From positions 308,329 through 372,328 of the forward strand of contig LUCM01002853.1 in NCBI GenBank assembly GCA_008360955.1: a DNA stretch of 64,000 nt, written 5' to 3'. The position numbers and the translations under genes were made by a program. The first letter of the stretch is position 1. Each line of letters begins with the position of its first letter. The stretch is from Fasciolopsis buskii (lineage: Eukaryota; Platyhelminthes; Trematoda; Plagiorchiida; Fasciolidae). Shown here piece by piece: positions 1 to 12,700 of this stretch. The notes beneath the pieces were generated by a model. It was not told the DNA's origin. It was given only the letters and a program-made list of their open reading frames with translations, and did no database searches.

Positions 1-781
1 CCACACCGCATTTCCCCTTGTCGGATCCAGATGTTTCTTGTCTAACCGTACCCTGCTGTCCGTCTACCATAGATGATCGCATGTCTCACGAGGCCAAATC
101 CCTTCCGTCCAAAGTCGGAGACTGGTCATCTACAAATGGTTCTCGCTTAGCAGAACGACGCACTTCTTTCCCTTTGCCTGCACCAAGCGGGATTAGCAAC
201 AGCTGTTGCAGTAAATCCGCCGAATATGATCGATGTGGTCCAGTTGCCCCATTACGTAGACGAGGTAGCCTGCCCGGAATGCACGATGATGCCGTACGAT
301 CCGTATTGCTCCCCCACGCCTGGTTGCACATGTCAATCCTGCCCGAAACTGCAGTTCGACGACACCCGATAGGGACGAGGAGTCACATTATACTTGGGGC
401 TCGATCTTTACCTCTGTGCATGAACCATTCGGTGGACAAGTCATCAGTCAGTAGGAATACTTGTCAAGCAAAACCCAGTTTATCTGATGCTAACCACAAT
501 GCTGCTGTTCTAACCACTATAGGATCTCCTATGTCCAGCCGGCAAATCCGAGGTTTCCACACGCAGCTGAATACAATTCAAGAAATTGAAATGAAAGGAG
601 AAAGTCTGTATGACCTCCACTCCGAACCAAGACGGAATTCTACGAGGTTGAGCAGCTCTAGCAGTGGTTCCGTCCTACAAAATTCAACTTCAGACTTGTT
701 TACGAATGAAACCTCGCTGAAAAGCCCTGCTTCAGATCACAACGCCTTTAAGTTAAGAAAGATGAGGCGCGTTCTTTGCAG
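1..781 (+). CDS. Exon A (partial) of the large Ser/Pro-rich gene
   Basis: Open from base 3 to the donor CAG|GTAAGT at 781/782, about 260 codons without a stop. The last codon is split after two bases (AG), and the A at 9614 completes it as Arg. The C-terminal third has a Ser run followed by polar residues and a basic stretch (KLRKMRR). An AG at 29-30 could be the acceptor, but since the frame is open to the window edge the true exon start cannot be fixed. A second frame is also open over about 165-374 and is Cys-rich; I treat it as a shadow. Confidence 0.85.
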
Positions 782-3700
782 GTAAGTCTATGCACAGACA
801 ACACTTTCGGGGTATAAAGAGTTTTTATTGTTCCAATGGTCCACCACGACCGCTTCAGTTCCTGGCCAACAATACTAGCTAGTTCCTTGCTTGCCATTGT
901 ATCTTAGGCAATTAAAAACAAAACTAATGAGCAAGTGATCGACATCTAGCTTACCCTCTTCCTTGCTAGCTACTTTCTGCATTTTCTTTCTAGATGTGAG
1001 TGTTCTTACCAGGATGTTATAGCTAGGAAAATCTGACCCTCCTACGCTTATTATACTATTGGTATGCAATTCTTCGTGGTCCAAGTCTGCTTGTGAAAAC
1101 GCCTTTTTGTTTACTTCGAAGCTATAGAGGAAAGAATGGATGTTAAACGAGTACTGTATTGAAATTTTTTCCAAGCATCTCAGCATGCTAACATGATCCT
1201 TCATGGAGCTTAGCAACTTGGACAACCATCTAAGATCATCCAAACACTAACACTGTCTCATATTTCGTCTAAGTTCTGAATATTCGTGTGCTACTGTAGC
1301 TCAGGTTGATAGTTGAGAAATAATCTTATCGTCTGCCGTAAATTCATAAGGCTTCTCCATTGTCGAGACTGAAGGCATATCCACAGATCCCCTGGGATTC
1401 AAGCTGTAGGTGAAGGGATCTATGCGGAATACACTAGCAGCGATAATGCCTGGTTGGTCTCTCACTTGTATGCTGAATATCAGAGCGCATTTGCTTCATG
1501 GGTTACAAATCACTCATGGAATTGCCTGCGGTGAAGGATGATAAGGAGAGAGAAGACTCACATTCTCAACGATGTTTTGCACAAGATTAATAAAACATTC
1601 AGAAAGCAGTCAAAGTAACAGAGGTTTGACATTTGATTATAATAAATACATGTTTATCTGCCAGTATTTAATGATTAATAGCAAATTACACGAATACTTG
1701 CACAAGGACACTTGACCGATGGTTTTGGCGTCAATAATATACTGGTCTTCTTTAAGCCCCCTAAATCTTTTTCCGCAATCCTGACACTTTCGACATAGAA
1801 ATTTCATCTAGCCAGCACAGTACATTCGAAGTCTTCATATTGCATCTTTAAAGATTCTGCTATTTCGTGAATACATGACGTTTAATTAATTTGTGATCGC
1901 TTTTGATTCGGACTGTTTAGTAGTTGGCATCAAGGATATGGATGCACATTTGCTACCCTAAATTTGCTTCGAGTTAAATTATTACCACCCAACCAGTAAT
2001 GACGGAGAGAGAGAGCGCGGTGAGCTTCTGTACTCTGGAAAAACAACCGAGTAATCAGCTTATCAAGGAATATCTGTGATCCGCCGAAACCAAAATGTCG
2101 CAGTACGTTGATATTTACGGTGATACAATCGAAAACGAGATTCCGCTGCAGAATAGATTCGGTCAGACTAGCCCATAACATTGCAATTGTCAAGTCTCTT
2201 CTAAACAAAAGCTGACAAATAGCCGATAGTCTCCACCAAACTGAAGAAGCGTTGAGAAAGGAGATATTAAATCTGTTGATGCTACTCAGATTATCCGGGT
2301 CATTTAGACCTATGAGGGGCAAATATCCTTGTGAAGATCGGGTACCATGGTGATCATCATTGGATGAAAAAAACAATAAAAAAGGACCTTAAACACAAAT
2401 TACTTTATTAGGGTATACGAAATACATATGAGCCATCCTTTTACCATTCTCCAACTCTGCATTATCCATTATTCACTGCGTTTCATAATCTGTCACGGGA
2501 CGTTCAACTACCCGGGTGCCAAAACCGAGATTCAGAAACATGAGGTTCGTTCGACTAGTCACTGGGACCGTCATTACACAAACATGATTTCCTTGGATTG
2601 CTATTTTATTCCTATTCGCCTCTCAGTGACACATTGAAAATGTTCAACGTAAAAAGACAAGCAACTTGCTTCAGATAACTGCCGAATCGATTGCGTCCCA
2701 CAACCGGTCCTTGTAATCTCCTGGTAAATTTGTGAATGAAACATACAAATTGAGAAGTTTCAGTTTTACGAAACACTGACCGTGCGGATATTTAAAAAAG
2801 TAGATCGTTAGCATCTGCCCAGAAATCTTTCCAGTCCACTTGTACCTGAATTTCCATTAGAATTGTTTGTAATCCTGTAGTTCCTTGCCTTACACTAATG
2901 TGATCCTCGAAGAGAATGGTTTAGGCCTTATCAATTGATGATCTCCGTAAAACGTGTTTTTTCGATCTTGTCAGGACTGCGGTTGTTCATATGCATCCTC
3001 TCCTCATTTATGCTGCGGTGGGTTCGTAGTTAAGCAACAAAGCTGAAGCACTGCTTTCACGTAACGATAGTTTTATGGGCTACACCAAATTCATTGCCAC
3101 ACAATGTCATGTCTGTGGTTTATCCACTTTCGTGGTTGGCTGTCGGTTGCGTCCTTTGGAGAGAGTTACTGCTACCGATGCATGGTTTCATACCGATAGA
3201 TTTGCTTTTTGTGAACTCCTTTCAAAATTATCCCAATGGTTGCCCTTTTGGTTCACCCTAGAAAGTCAGTTTTGCACTAACTATGTGTTCAGGTTAGGAC
3301 ATCTAAACATGGAACAGATAATGTGTTCCAGCTACACCTTGTTTTTAGGCCGGATATTCTCGACAATGAATCGATCAAAGGAGGTGAAATTTAGACGTGT
3401 GCAAATGTAAAACTGCCCATTTTGACGGTATAAATACCTATCTCATCAGCGAAAATTATAAGAGCCTTACTTACAGAGAATCAACAGCAGTACTTCTTTT
3501 TTCATCCTACCATTGCTGGGGCTCAAAATTAAGATGAGTTATTTCCTGATGAGCCTCTATCTCGGTAGGCTTCCTGAGATGCTTTTTACCACTCCTCTTG
3601 GTCAAACACGGCCGACATTTTCCAATGCTTTTCAATATTGGTACTGTTTGCTGCTCAGTTTAATTATTTTAGTGTCTTCGGCCACGCAGGTTAAGAAATC

Positions 3701-6700
3701 GTTAGACATTTCATTGTCAGCCGAGGTTAAATTATCAATGCGTTGGCAACAGTTCAGCGGTGACCAAGCGGATAAGGTCGTGACATTTGAACATGAAGGT
3801 CGCGGGTTCGAATCCTCCCACCGCCGATCAACTTCCCCACTTGGCAACACTCTGTTAGCCGCAGCCCCCTCCCTGAAAAATGATGTACATTGTTACTTTA
3901 ATAATAAAAAATTAAAAAGATAAAAAGAATATTCGTTCGCATCGACATCACTGCTAGGCTGTAATTACATCCTGAGAACTCTGGGCACTTTAATATATAA
4001 ATGCCGGACTGAGCTATAATAGGCCTAGGATACAATCGAATATGAAAATAATGATGATAGTGAGATAGATTAAGGTGAACCAAACTAACATCGACCAGAA
4101 TCCCAGTTGGATGGGGCACAGCTAATTTTAATCAGAATTTTATGAGCTTAAGAGTGGACAGTAACGGACTGTTTTTGGTGACTGAGACTGACAATGTAAT
4201 AAGTCACCGCACTGCAACATATCGTTCGGGTCATATTCTATTTATGCTTGTGTAACCATTAAACTTGCACCAATGTACTCTAGTTTTGATTGTTATTTCA
4301 CAGCATCATTTACTCAGGGAGAAAAAGAACGAAGAATAGTGAAAAAATAACTATCTCGAGATGTTTCGAATGCAAGAGTGACACCGATTGCGACATTTAA
4401 TCCTATCACACATCTTGTCACGTTATCGTCTGACCACTTCTAACCACCTGTCAACCACTAACGCCAGCCTCGGAAAACAAAGAACAACGAGGCAGTCGTT
4501 CTGTGGATATACACAAAACATGTCCCAGCCACCTTAACTTACTCAAATTTGGTGCTCGCTTTAATGGTTGAACCCTAGGACTCAGCACCATACGTATAAC
4601 CACAAACACGAAAATCGTCGTACGTGTTTTCTTCGCGGTCATGCCTTGGAGACGTATAGCAACACTGACCTCGATACAGTTGTGTACATCCAACCTTTGA
4701 TGGATCACCGGATGCATTAGTTTAGTTAGTGCCAATCGAACCTTTGCATTCGTGCTGATATATATTTCATTAGGAGTAATAAAGCTGTCAAACAAGATGA
4801 ACTGTCACCACCCTTCTTCAGGGAACATGACGAGGTGATGACATCAGAGTTAACAAAACTCCTGAGATCAATCTGTGCAAGGGAAGAGATTCCTAAGGAC
4901 CGCTATGAATTGGTGAGCATACCGACTTCCAAGAAGTGTGATAAGTCGCAGTCGATGACATTCTTTCATCCGAAATCTCCTCTCTTTCGGAGAGTTATGT
5001 GATCCATTGTTTCACGGTGTATTTTTCACTAATCCTCGTTCTTTTTTCTCCCTAAGTAAATGATGCTTTGAAATAGCAATCAAACCAGAGTACATCGGTG
5101 CAAGCTTAATGTTTACACAAACGGAACTGAACTGATGTCATCCATTTTGACAGAAGATTAGTATCTGCTGCATTGATTCACTTGCAGGCACAAGTGGAAG
5201 GTTTACTGTGGCAATGGACCAGCTCAAGTGCCCCCTTCCCCGATCAGCACTGTATGCTATGCCGCTTTTAGTTGATCAGTGAGCCATCACATTCTTTTAT
5301 CACCTAGTTTCTACTCGGTTTCCTTGGTCCAGTATTCCTAATCGGCCGGTAAATATTACGATTAACGTCCACAGTCGGAGAACTTTTATTTCCCCACCCT
5401 TCCTGTCTAACGTTTCTCGAGGTAGCTTTTCAATTTTTGGGTCACTTGACGTCTCAGGTATTTGCGCGTTTCGAAGTATGTGGTACACAATAGAACCGAT
5501 TTGCGAGCCACCAACGGAGCAACCAAGATTGAGGATATCCATTGTTTCAGATGTGCACGCTCCGTGAAATCCTTTGTTGCCGGTATTCATTGAATGCACA
5601 CTTCGGAGCAATCGGGATAAAGTGGTTGTAGAAGTCGTCTTCGGTCTCAGGATGCCTGCGATCAGTGGACGTACCCAGAGATACAGAACCAGAGAGTGAC
5701 GTTTCCATCGAAGGTTATGGATACCCAAAGAACCGTCCAACCTGAATGAACACAAATCACTGTTGACTAGTATCTAGTCTAACAGTGCACACTCGGCTCT
5801 CATGCTCAGAGTTATCTTGTATTACCTTACAATTAGTCTATACTTTCCAGCATTTGCTTCCCATTGGATTTCATATGCTGCATTTTATCCTGCACCATTT
5901 CGGTTCCTCGTAAGGATATTACTTCTAATGACTGGTTCATTCCAGCTAGTCAACTGATGTACAGCAAAAAATGGTTTGCAAATCACTGGCAGTCCATAAA
6001 TTACTTCATAGTAAACTTACTTTCATTAGGGGAGCTGACATAAGAATGATTTTATTACATAGCTTTAGATAAAAATAATAGGATATTGTCATCGGTTTCG
6101 TATAATTTGCAAGGGCAGAAATTCGCCTTCCACGAAGAAAGAAAAACAACTATTACGCATTGGTTCTGTTGATTCGGCTGAGCCAAGAAGGAAGTCACAA
6201 AATGTCAGCCCTTCTAAAGAAGGCCTTATTGGGAGCTTTTCCCCTACAACTTTTTCTTTCTGTTACTGGGATCCAGTTTTTGGTGCATTTTTGCTGAATA
6301 CCTGTTTTACCAATTGAAATGTTATCCGTCGACCAACTGTTATCACTTTGACTAACGATTCGTAGTCCCCACAACTCGACAGTTTGCTTTTGAAACAAAA
6401 TGCGTTGGGCCCATAACCCCAGATCACACGTGTCGGGTTCAACCCTAGCCTGAGCAAAAGCAATCTTCTCGTAGTGCTAGTCTTTTCAGTGCCGCAATCG
6501 CCTACGGTGACTGTGTATTTCACAAAGAAAACGCCTCGTCCTCCTAACACACATAAAGCAGTCACCCGAGCACCAGTAGTTGTATAAAATATATAAATGC
6601 TTGTTCTACCTCGAAAATGTTTTGTTTCTAAATGATATGCACATAATGCAACTTAATTAATCGCTAATCGTGATCTAAAGCAGTATGGTACCATAAACAG

Positions 6701-9700
6701 CTCCATGTAAACCCCAACGATGCGTAGCTGTTTATTTGGATGTCATATGTACCGGCTGACACGCAAATAGTCATTTTGTAGACGACTGCAGACCAGTTGG
6801 CAATGTACAAGTGTCTATAAGGTATCGAAATGAGACAGCCACATTGAGCGGAGCTTACTTTCTGTGATTGTGTCACATCAAGCGATCAATCGACCACATT
6901 AAAATGCATGCGTGATCTGAAGACTATTTGGCAAAGGAAACCCCTGCAATTGGATATATTATCTCCGTCTTTCAAGACGCTTCGAATAATTGTATTGTGA
7001 TATGAAGGAAGACCAACAGACAAACTGCGTAAATCAGGATGTGTGATCCCCAAATCTTACAAACTTAGTTTTTTTAGAAGGATCAGAAAATCTGGTCCCC
7101 AGTTTGGAAATCTGTAATAGGTAGCAAAAGGTCTTTGTCTCGAGTACCAAAACCATTGCCATCATCGTTATTATGGTCCAGCCATCAAAAACAGAGCAAA
7201 CTCCACTGAGTGTTGCCTTCTCCCAGAGTTTTATGTTACAACAGATAGAATGAGTGCTCAGAGTATCCTCGGAATTGAACTGCAGCGACAGGAGAAGCAA
7301 ATGCTTTAGTGGACAACGCAGAATATAGCCTTACTATGCACATACCATTTTCAGTCATAATAATTCTACGGAAAATGACGATGCGGTTGCCACCATTTAC
7401 AGTTCGCTGCCATATCCTTCAGTGTTTCATTCAATTGGTTGAGGGGTCTTGTGGACCACAAAATCAGAGACGTCATACCTACTTTACCAAAGTCCGCTGT
7501 ACATATTCTCATTCCATGCTTCCAAGTCATATGTCGATCACCTCGTAGGCTCTTTCACTCGGCTAAAGGATCAGAAAATAAGTTCTGGTATGGTAAGCGA
7601 GTATTCGTCATGCATCCTCAAGTGACCCAACCGACGAAGTCTGCTAGGCTTGATGCCCTACGGCAGAATATTCCTGGGAAAAGTAGCTTTCAATTGTTTT
7701 GCGGTCATTTCCTTTTCCTTCTTCGTTATTTTTAATAATGTATATGTGCGTATGTCCATCGCGAATGTGACTTTATAACGTGGGGAAACAGCTCATTTCA
7801 AAGTAATTTGTGGTAGAAAGAGCTGTGAACAATCATATGGGACGCTGCCATCCGGAATAAAAGCGAGAACCCTCCGCAAACCAGGCAGGCGATCACTGAG
7901 AATCGCATCTTCCAGGTAAACGGAATTTCAAGGGCTCAACCCGGCCTGGTAGCGTCGAATTTGAGATGCGTAACATACAAGTGAATTTTACTATTTGGGG
8001 AGCTGTTCATCAAAAGCAGACAATGCATGCGGATGTCGTGGAGAATCTATCTACGTCTTGTTGATGAGCTGGAATAACAACAATTTGAAATGTGGTAGGC
8101 TGAAAGTGTTTAGTGGGATTGCTTTGGTTTTTCGGTTCCGAAGCTTTAATCCCGGGTGGCCGTCAAAACCAGACATAAATTGCAAGATTGATTCAAATTG
8201 TCCAAAGATTAGTAAATGTCATTCTAGTCGCCAGTTTTGTAAACCATAAAGTGCAACGGATTAACGTACAATGTTATCGTTAGACCCTTTCGAATCAGTG
8301 AAATAACAAACTGTTCTCAAACTTCAAACCCGCTGAATAATTTTGTCCACACTTCAGTGATGTGCATGGTGGGCCGGAAGCGAGATTCGCGTACTTAACT
8401 GCCTAATCGCAATTCAGATCAGAAAAAAACAAGATGTTCGTTTTCTGGAGGTTATTTTTGTTTGGTATGACAGATTCTCCTACCGAAATCCGTTCGCGAA
8501 TGTTTTCATTCTAACTGCCTTCAGTTCGCTGCAAATCCGAAAATCATCTTTCATCGACAGTCACTTTTCATGGGAATCTATGGTTTGATATTTGATCAAA
8601 CTTAGTCTCGAATGATTGTTGCATCAGAGAAAATAAATCCAGCATTAATTAGTCGTGAAATCCAACTCAGCAACTTTATGTTGATGCGTCCTTCTCAGTT
8701 CACGGTGGTTTTTCAAGCCGGTGTTTCATCCACCACGTACCGTAGACAAGCCCCTGTTACTTTCACTTGCAAATGAGGTGCTCTCGACGGTTCTTTATCT
8801 GACATTCATCTAGGTCTGGTATCAAATACCGGTTGTAGCCACTTTGTCAAGCAGGTTACATAGTGGCGAATGAAAATAAAGTGGCCGAAAGACCAAACCT
8901 TAAGCGACCTGACTCAGTCCAGTGGAACGGCCCGTCGTGAACAGATCCGCTTAAAGGAAACAGGCTTGTAGGCTGACAGACGCACTCTGTTCCGCTTAGC
9001 GAGAATTTTTCACGTAGGCGAATACGTACTATCTTGGACCAGTTGCTTTCAGCGCGAAAGCTGCGAAAGTTTCATTTGTGCAAATGGATTGGACCTCAGT
9101 TGCATCTCACTCAGGCGATTGCTAAATGTCATTAGCATAGTGGAACATTTCCGAGATTCCAAACGAATGTCTTAAAACATGAAATTTCATTCTAAATATT
9201 CATAGATAAGATGATTGATGACGAAACCAATGCTAGCTGTTTCAGCGATGGGTAGGTAAAAGCAAATCAGTCTGCCTGTGTCCCCTCCCCTCCCGCGGAG
9301 CCAGAGGACATGTGCAGACGGGTAATCTTGGTCCACAAAATTCTTCAAAAACGAGTTAGCAGGGATAGATCCTGGCAGACCCGCTGTCTGCAGATTCGAA
9401 GCCCTCATTCCATAGATTTAATCTCTACCATTCTTTAGTTCAGATTTGCTTTTTTCTTGGCTCTATATTGCCTGTACGTCACAACAATTGGTCGTCCATC
9501 CTCGTTGCATGTGCGGCTGTGTGTGCATGTCTACGCGTACAGGACTAGTTTTATAATCGACTGAGGCCTTTTACCAGACATAATTTTGTTTTCTCCCTCA
9601 TGCAACTACACAGAGATTCAAAACGGCGATATCTTTACTCGCTGCGATTCCCGGCCCACGACAACTTCTCGGATAAAGAACATTCAGGCACTAGAGTTCT

Positions 9701-12700
9701 CGACTTGGAACTGGCATCTTACCTGCAAACTCTGGTACACAATGCTCGCGAATCACAACGTGATTTACGATACGGAGTGTTCAGTGACACAGAATTACTC
9801 ACGGGAAAATTCACCATTACGTCGCGTGACGATTCAGCTATTGATACGGGCGAGGATGAAGGAGAAGGTCTACACAGTTCCCGCGAGTCCCTGGAGGACA
9901 TTGGATCTACAGGAATGAGACAGATGGGTCAGCTAAAAGAAGACGAATTGAAGTTGAGTGATAACGGTACATATCCTCCGGAAGAGCCCTGCGTCAGCGA
10001 GAACGACCGAGATGAAATGAGCCTTCCGTACCAACCGTTGCCTGAAAATAGGCCCCACCTGGTGAATGATTTACAGAAAACATCACCGGTAAGAAAGCGG
10101 CTAGTTGCATTTAAGCACCAACTGCTTTGTGCATCCTCATCATCATTCAAATGTAAAAAAACTATTTGATGAACATTTTCAGTACCGTTCTTAAAGTTAA
10201 TTTGTTTATAAAATGTCTGCAAGTTGAATCTGCTCACCAGACCTCTACGGAGTGCCAGATCAACTTACTGTCAATCGGTATGCATTCGCTTTACATTTCA
10301 ATTTCTCATTCACCGCTCGATCTGGTAGTGTTCAAAAGAATCTGGGGGGAGACCAATTTGCCCTTTTAATTCCTTCAAATTGTGATTACCAAGGCTCATT
10401 AAGTCTCAGTCGGCTTCTGTGTTTGGCTATTTCTGGTATATTTCATTCCTTGCTCACACTTATCTAACTGCTAATTTATTTTTCGATGTATGAAACTACG
10501 AGTCCACGGCCCGATGGCCGAAAGCATTCACCAAGTAGTTTTACGGTGAAAAATGCATTTCCATTTTCTCCTTCCGTTTCCGAAGTTCCTTCCCAGTGCA
10601 TCATGAAAGCGACTTACTTTTTGCTAATGGAGGGCCTTTTCATCAACCTCAACACAACCAAGACCATGTGATCAAGTGTTAGCCAGCGACCGACGAAGAT
10701 GTGGATGAAATTCCAGAAGATATTCTGCATTTTTGATTTCCTGTCATGCGAGGCGGTTATTTAATAAAGCCAATGAGGTGACTAGGGTCGTAAGAAAAAT
10801 GACGATGCGAAGAACTTCTCTCAACCGACACTGAAGTGATTCAGAATCTTTTTGAACAGCACAAACTGACGAACGAGCTGGTTCTCCGTGATTCATAATC
10901 TCGTCATTACATCATACCAAATAAGGCTGTTATCAACCGGGATAAGGAGGAAGGGTGATTGGGCGAAGTGAATGAGTCATGATCCATATATAACTTGCGA
11001 CCGGCAAAATGAGTTTCGTTAGCTTGACTACTGTCCGTAAGCTTACGACATTTACTTTTCCCATCTAGAGTTTGATCTGGATCACATGTATGCACCTTTT
11101 TCTTTTCCCATTCTTGACTCATTCACTTCTTTCAACCACCCTTCTTCCTTATCCCGGTGAATATCAGTCTTATTTGGTGCGATTTTATTCGCGCGATTAT
11201 GAATCACTGAGAACGAGCTGGTTTGGCACTTGGTGTTGTTCTGTTGGACTTACTGAGGCAAAACAGCTGCTCTGCTACTCTGTAGCTTGCTTCACTCAAA
11301 GGAAAATCAGCGGTGCTGGAGTACTTTTCACACTGTCCGTCACAATCCGGTTTAACTAGTCACTAATTCAATGGAGTTTTGCATTTGGTCATTGTAAGTG
11401 AGTGTTAATAAAATATCGAAAAGCGATTGTTCGACTGCAAATAAAATCGGAGATCCCGTGAATAACTATGCTGGTCCGAAAGGTTTATCGGGAGTGTATG
11501 TCAACTGTGTTAACTAGTAAGGCCTGAGATCCGCCTACAGTGATCTAAGTAGCCATCCAGAAATTCCGCGAATGGTCTAGGAATCTTTAGCTTTAGAAGT
11601 CAAAATAGCACAACCTTCAAAACCAGAAGATATTCGAATGTCACCAGCAAACAAACCCTTCATCTATCTTGCAACTGTGGCCAGCTCGTTCGGCGATATT
11701 CCGTAGTTGATTCCAGATGTGACGGGTCGGCTACAAGTGGAAATTAACGCGGTCCTGCCGGATGATAGTAACTCCTAACCTTGGAAGAAAACCATAGGTC
11801 TTACGGATTTTTTGTCACCTGCGTCACTGAATGGCATTCTTATACAAACCTCATTTCCTTCCTACACAGTTACATGTCGCACACTGAACAGTAAAACTAG
11901 AAGAATGTAATTTCTTATCCTTTATTTTGTTTCACTTTCCGAAACCCTTGACTAGTGCCATACGTGGTGCTATTATAAACTTTTGGTTTCTTTTTCATCT
12001 GGTATGCTAAAATAGCACATTGTTTCAACAAGGGAGGCGCTTCCATCGAGAGACATTATCCCTACTGCAAGGCCCCGGACCAGTGAGAAACCGATATCAA
12101 ACCCCAGGGCATTGATTATTTGACTAGCACCATTCCTACAAAATGAAGGACATGGCTGTCCTTGATTAGTCCCAATAAGTGGTGTGATCCGGATACTATC
12201 AGGTACCTAACGTGCGCAGTGCTTTGTAATCTGTGTACTACTGCTTCCAGGTGTGACAACCTCGGTTCTAGTCCAAGTCTATTCCTCCTGATCAACCAAA
12301 AACAACTAACTGGCTTCTGTTCGGCTCGTGCCAAACTGATTTTAGTCATAACCAAGCAATGCATATATCGCCATGAATATTTGGAGAAAAAAGTTTTTGA
12401 TTCGGAGGTCAACTTGTTTTTGACTTTATCGTGAAGCTAGGATATAAGATTAAAATCAACCTTCTCGTCTGTCGACCAGAATCCTGCTCCGTGTGTCACT
12501 AACATTTGTCATTCTGACCTGATTTACAGAGGTGAGACAGAACTCATCGAGCACACGGTCAAACAATCGAAAAAGTAAAATATTCAAACTTAATGACTGG
12601 ATGCGAGCACATCCAATTTGAACCTACAGGACAGATCTCTAGTCTGAGGTGCCCATTATAGACTATTATTCGTCTTGCAGTTATTTCTCGGCCGAAATTA

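Larger units (their letters stand above)
782..9613 (+). other. Intron 1 of the large gene (8.8 kb)
   Basis: Starts GTAAGT and ends with CTACACAG. It holds antisense RTE-like LINE fragments near 4.45-4.8 and 7.3-7.7 kb, a tRNA-derived SINE-like sequence near 3.8 kb and a tRNA-Met-like stretch near 6.4 kb, listed separately. Several minus-strand open frames remain unexplained: 875-1243 (122 codons, with a GTAAGA donor inside), 1930-2376 (148 codons) and 5300-5755 (151 codons). On the plus strand, 5331 onward follows a good acceptor (TTTCCTTGGTCCAG) with about 80 open codons. None resembles a family I know. They could be nested exons, decayed repeats or chance. Confidence 0.7.

Noticed and set aside
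3756..3825. A functional tRNA gene
   Set aside because: A and B boxes are present but the anticodon arm does not fold, the first acceptor pair is mismatched, and an A-rich tail follows; a SINE head fits better.
9586..9918. Alternative 110-codon frame over exon B
   Set aside because: It does not join exon A or exon C in phase, whereas the chosen frame joins both.
12180..12290. Another SINE head near a GGTTCTAGTCC string
   Set aside because: The B-box resemblance is partial and no A box or acceptor pairing lies at the right distance.
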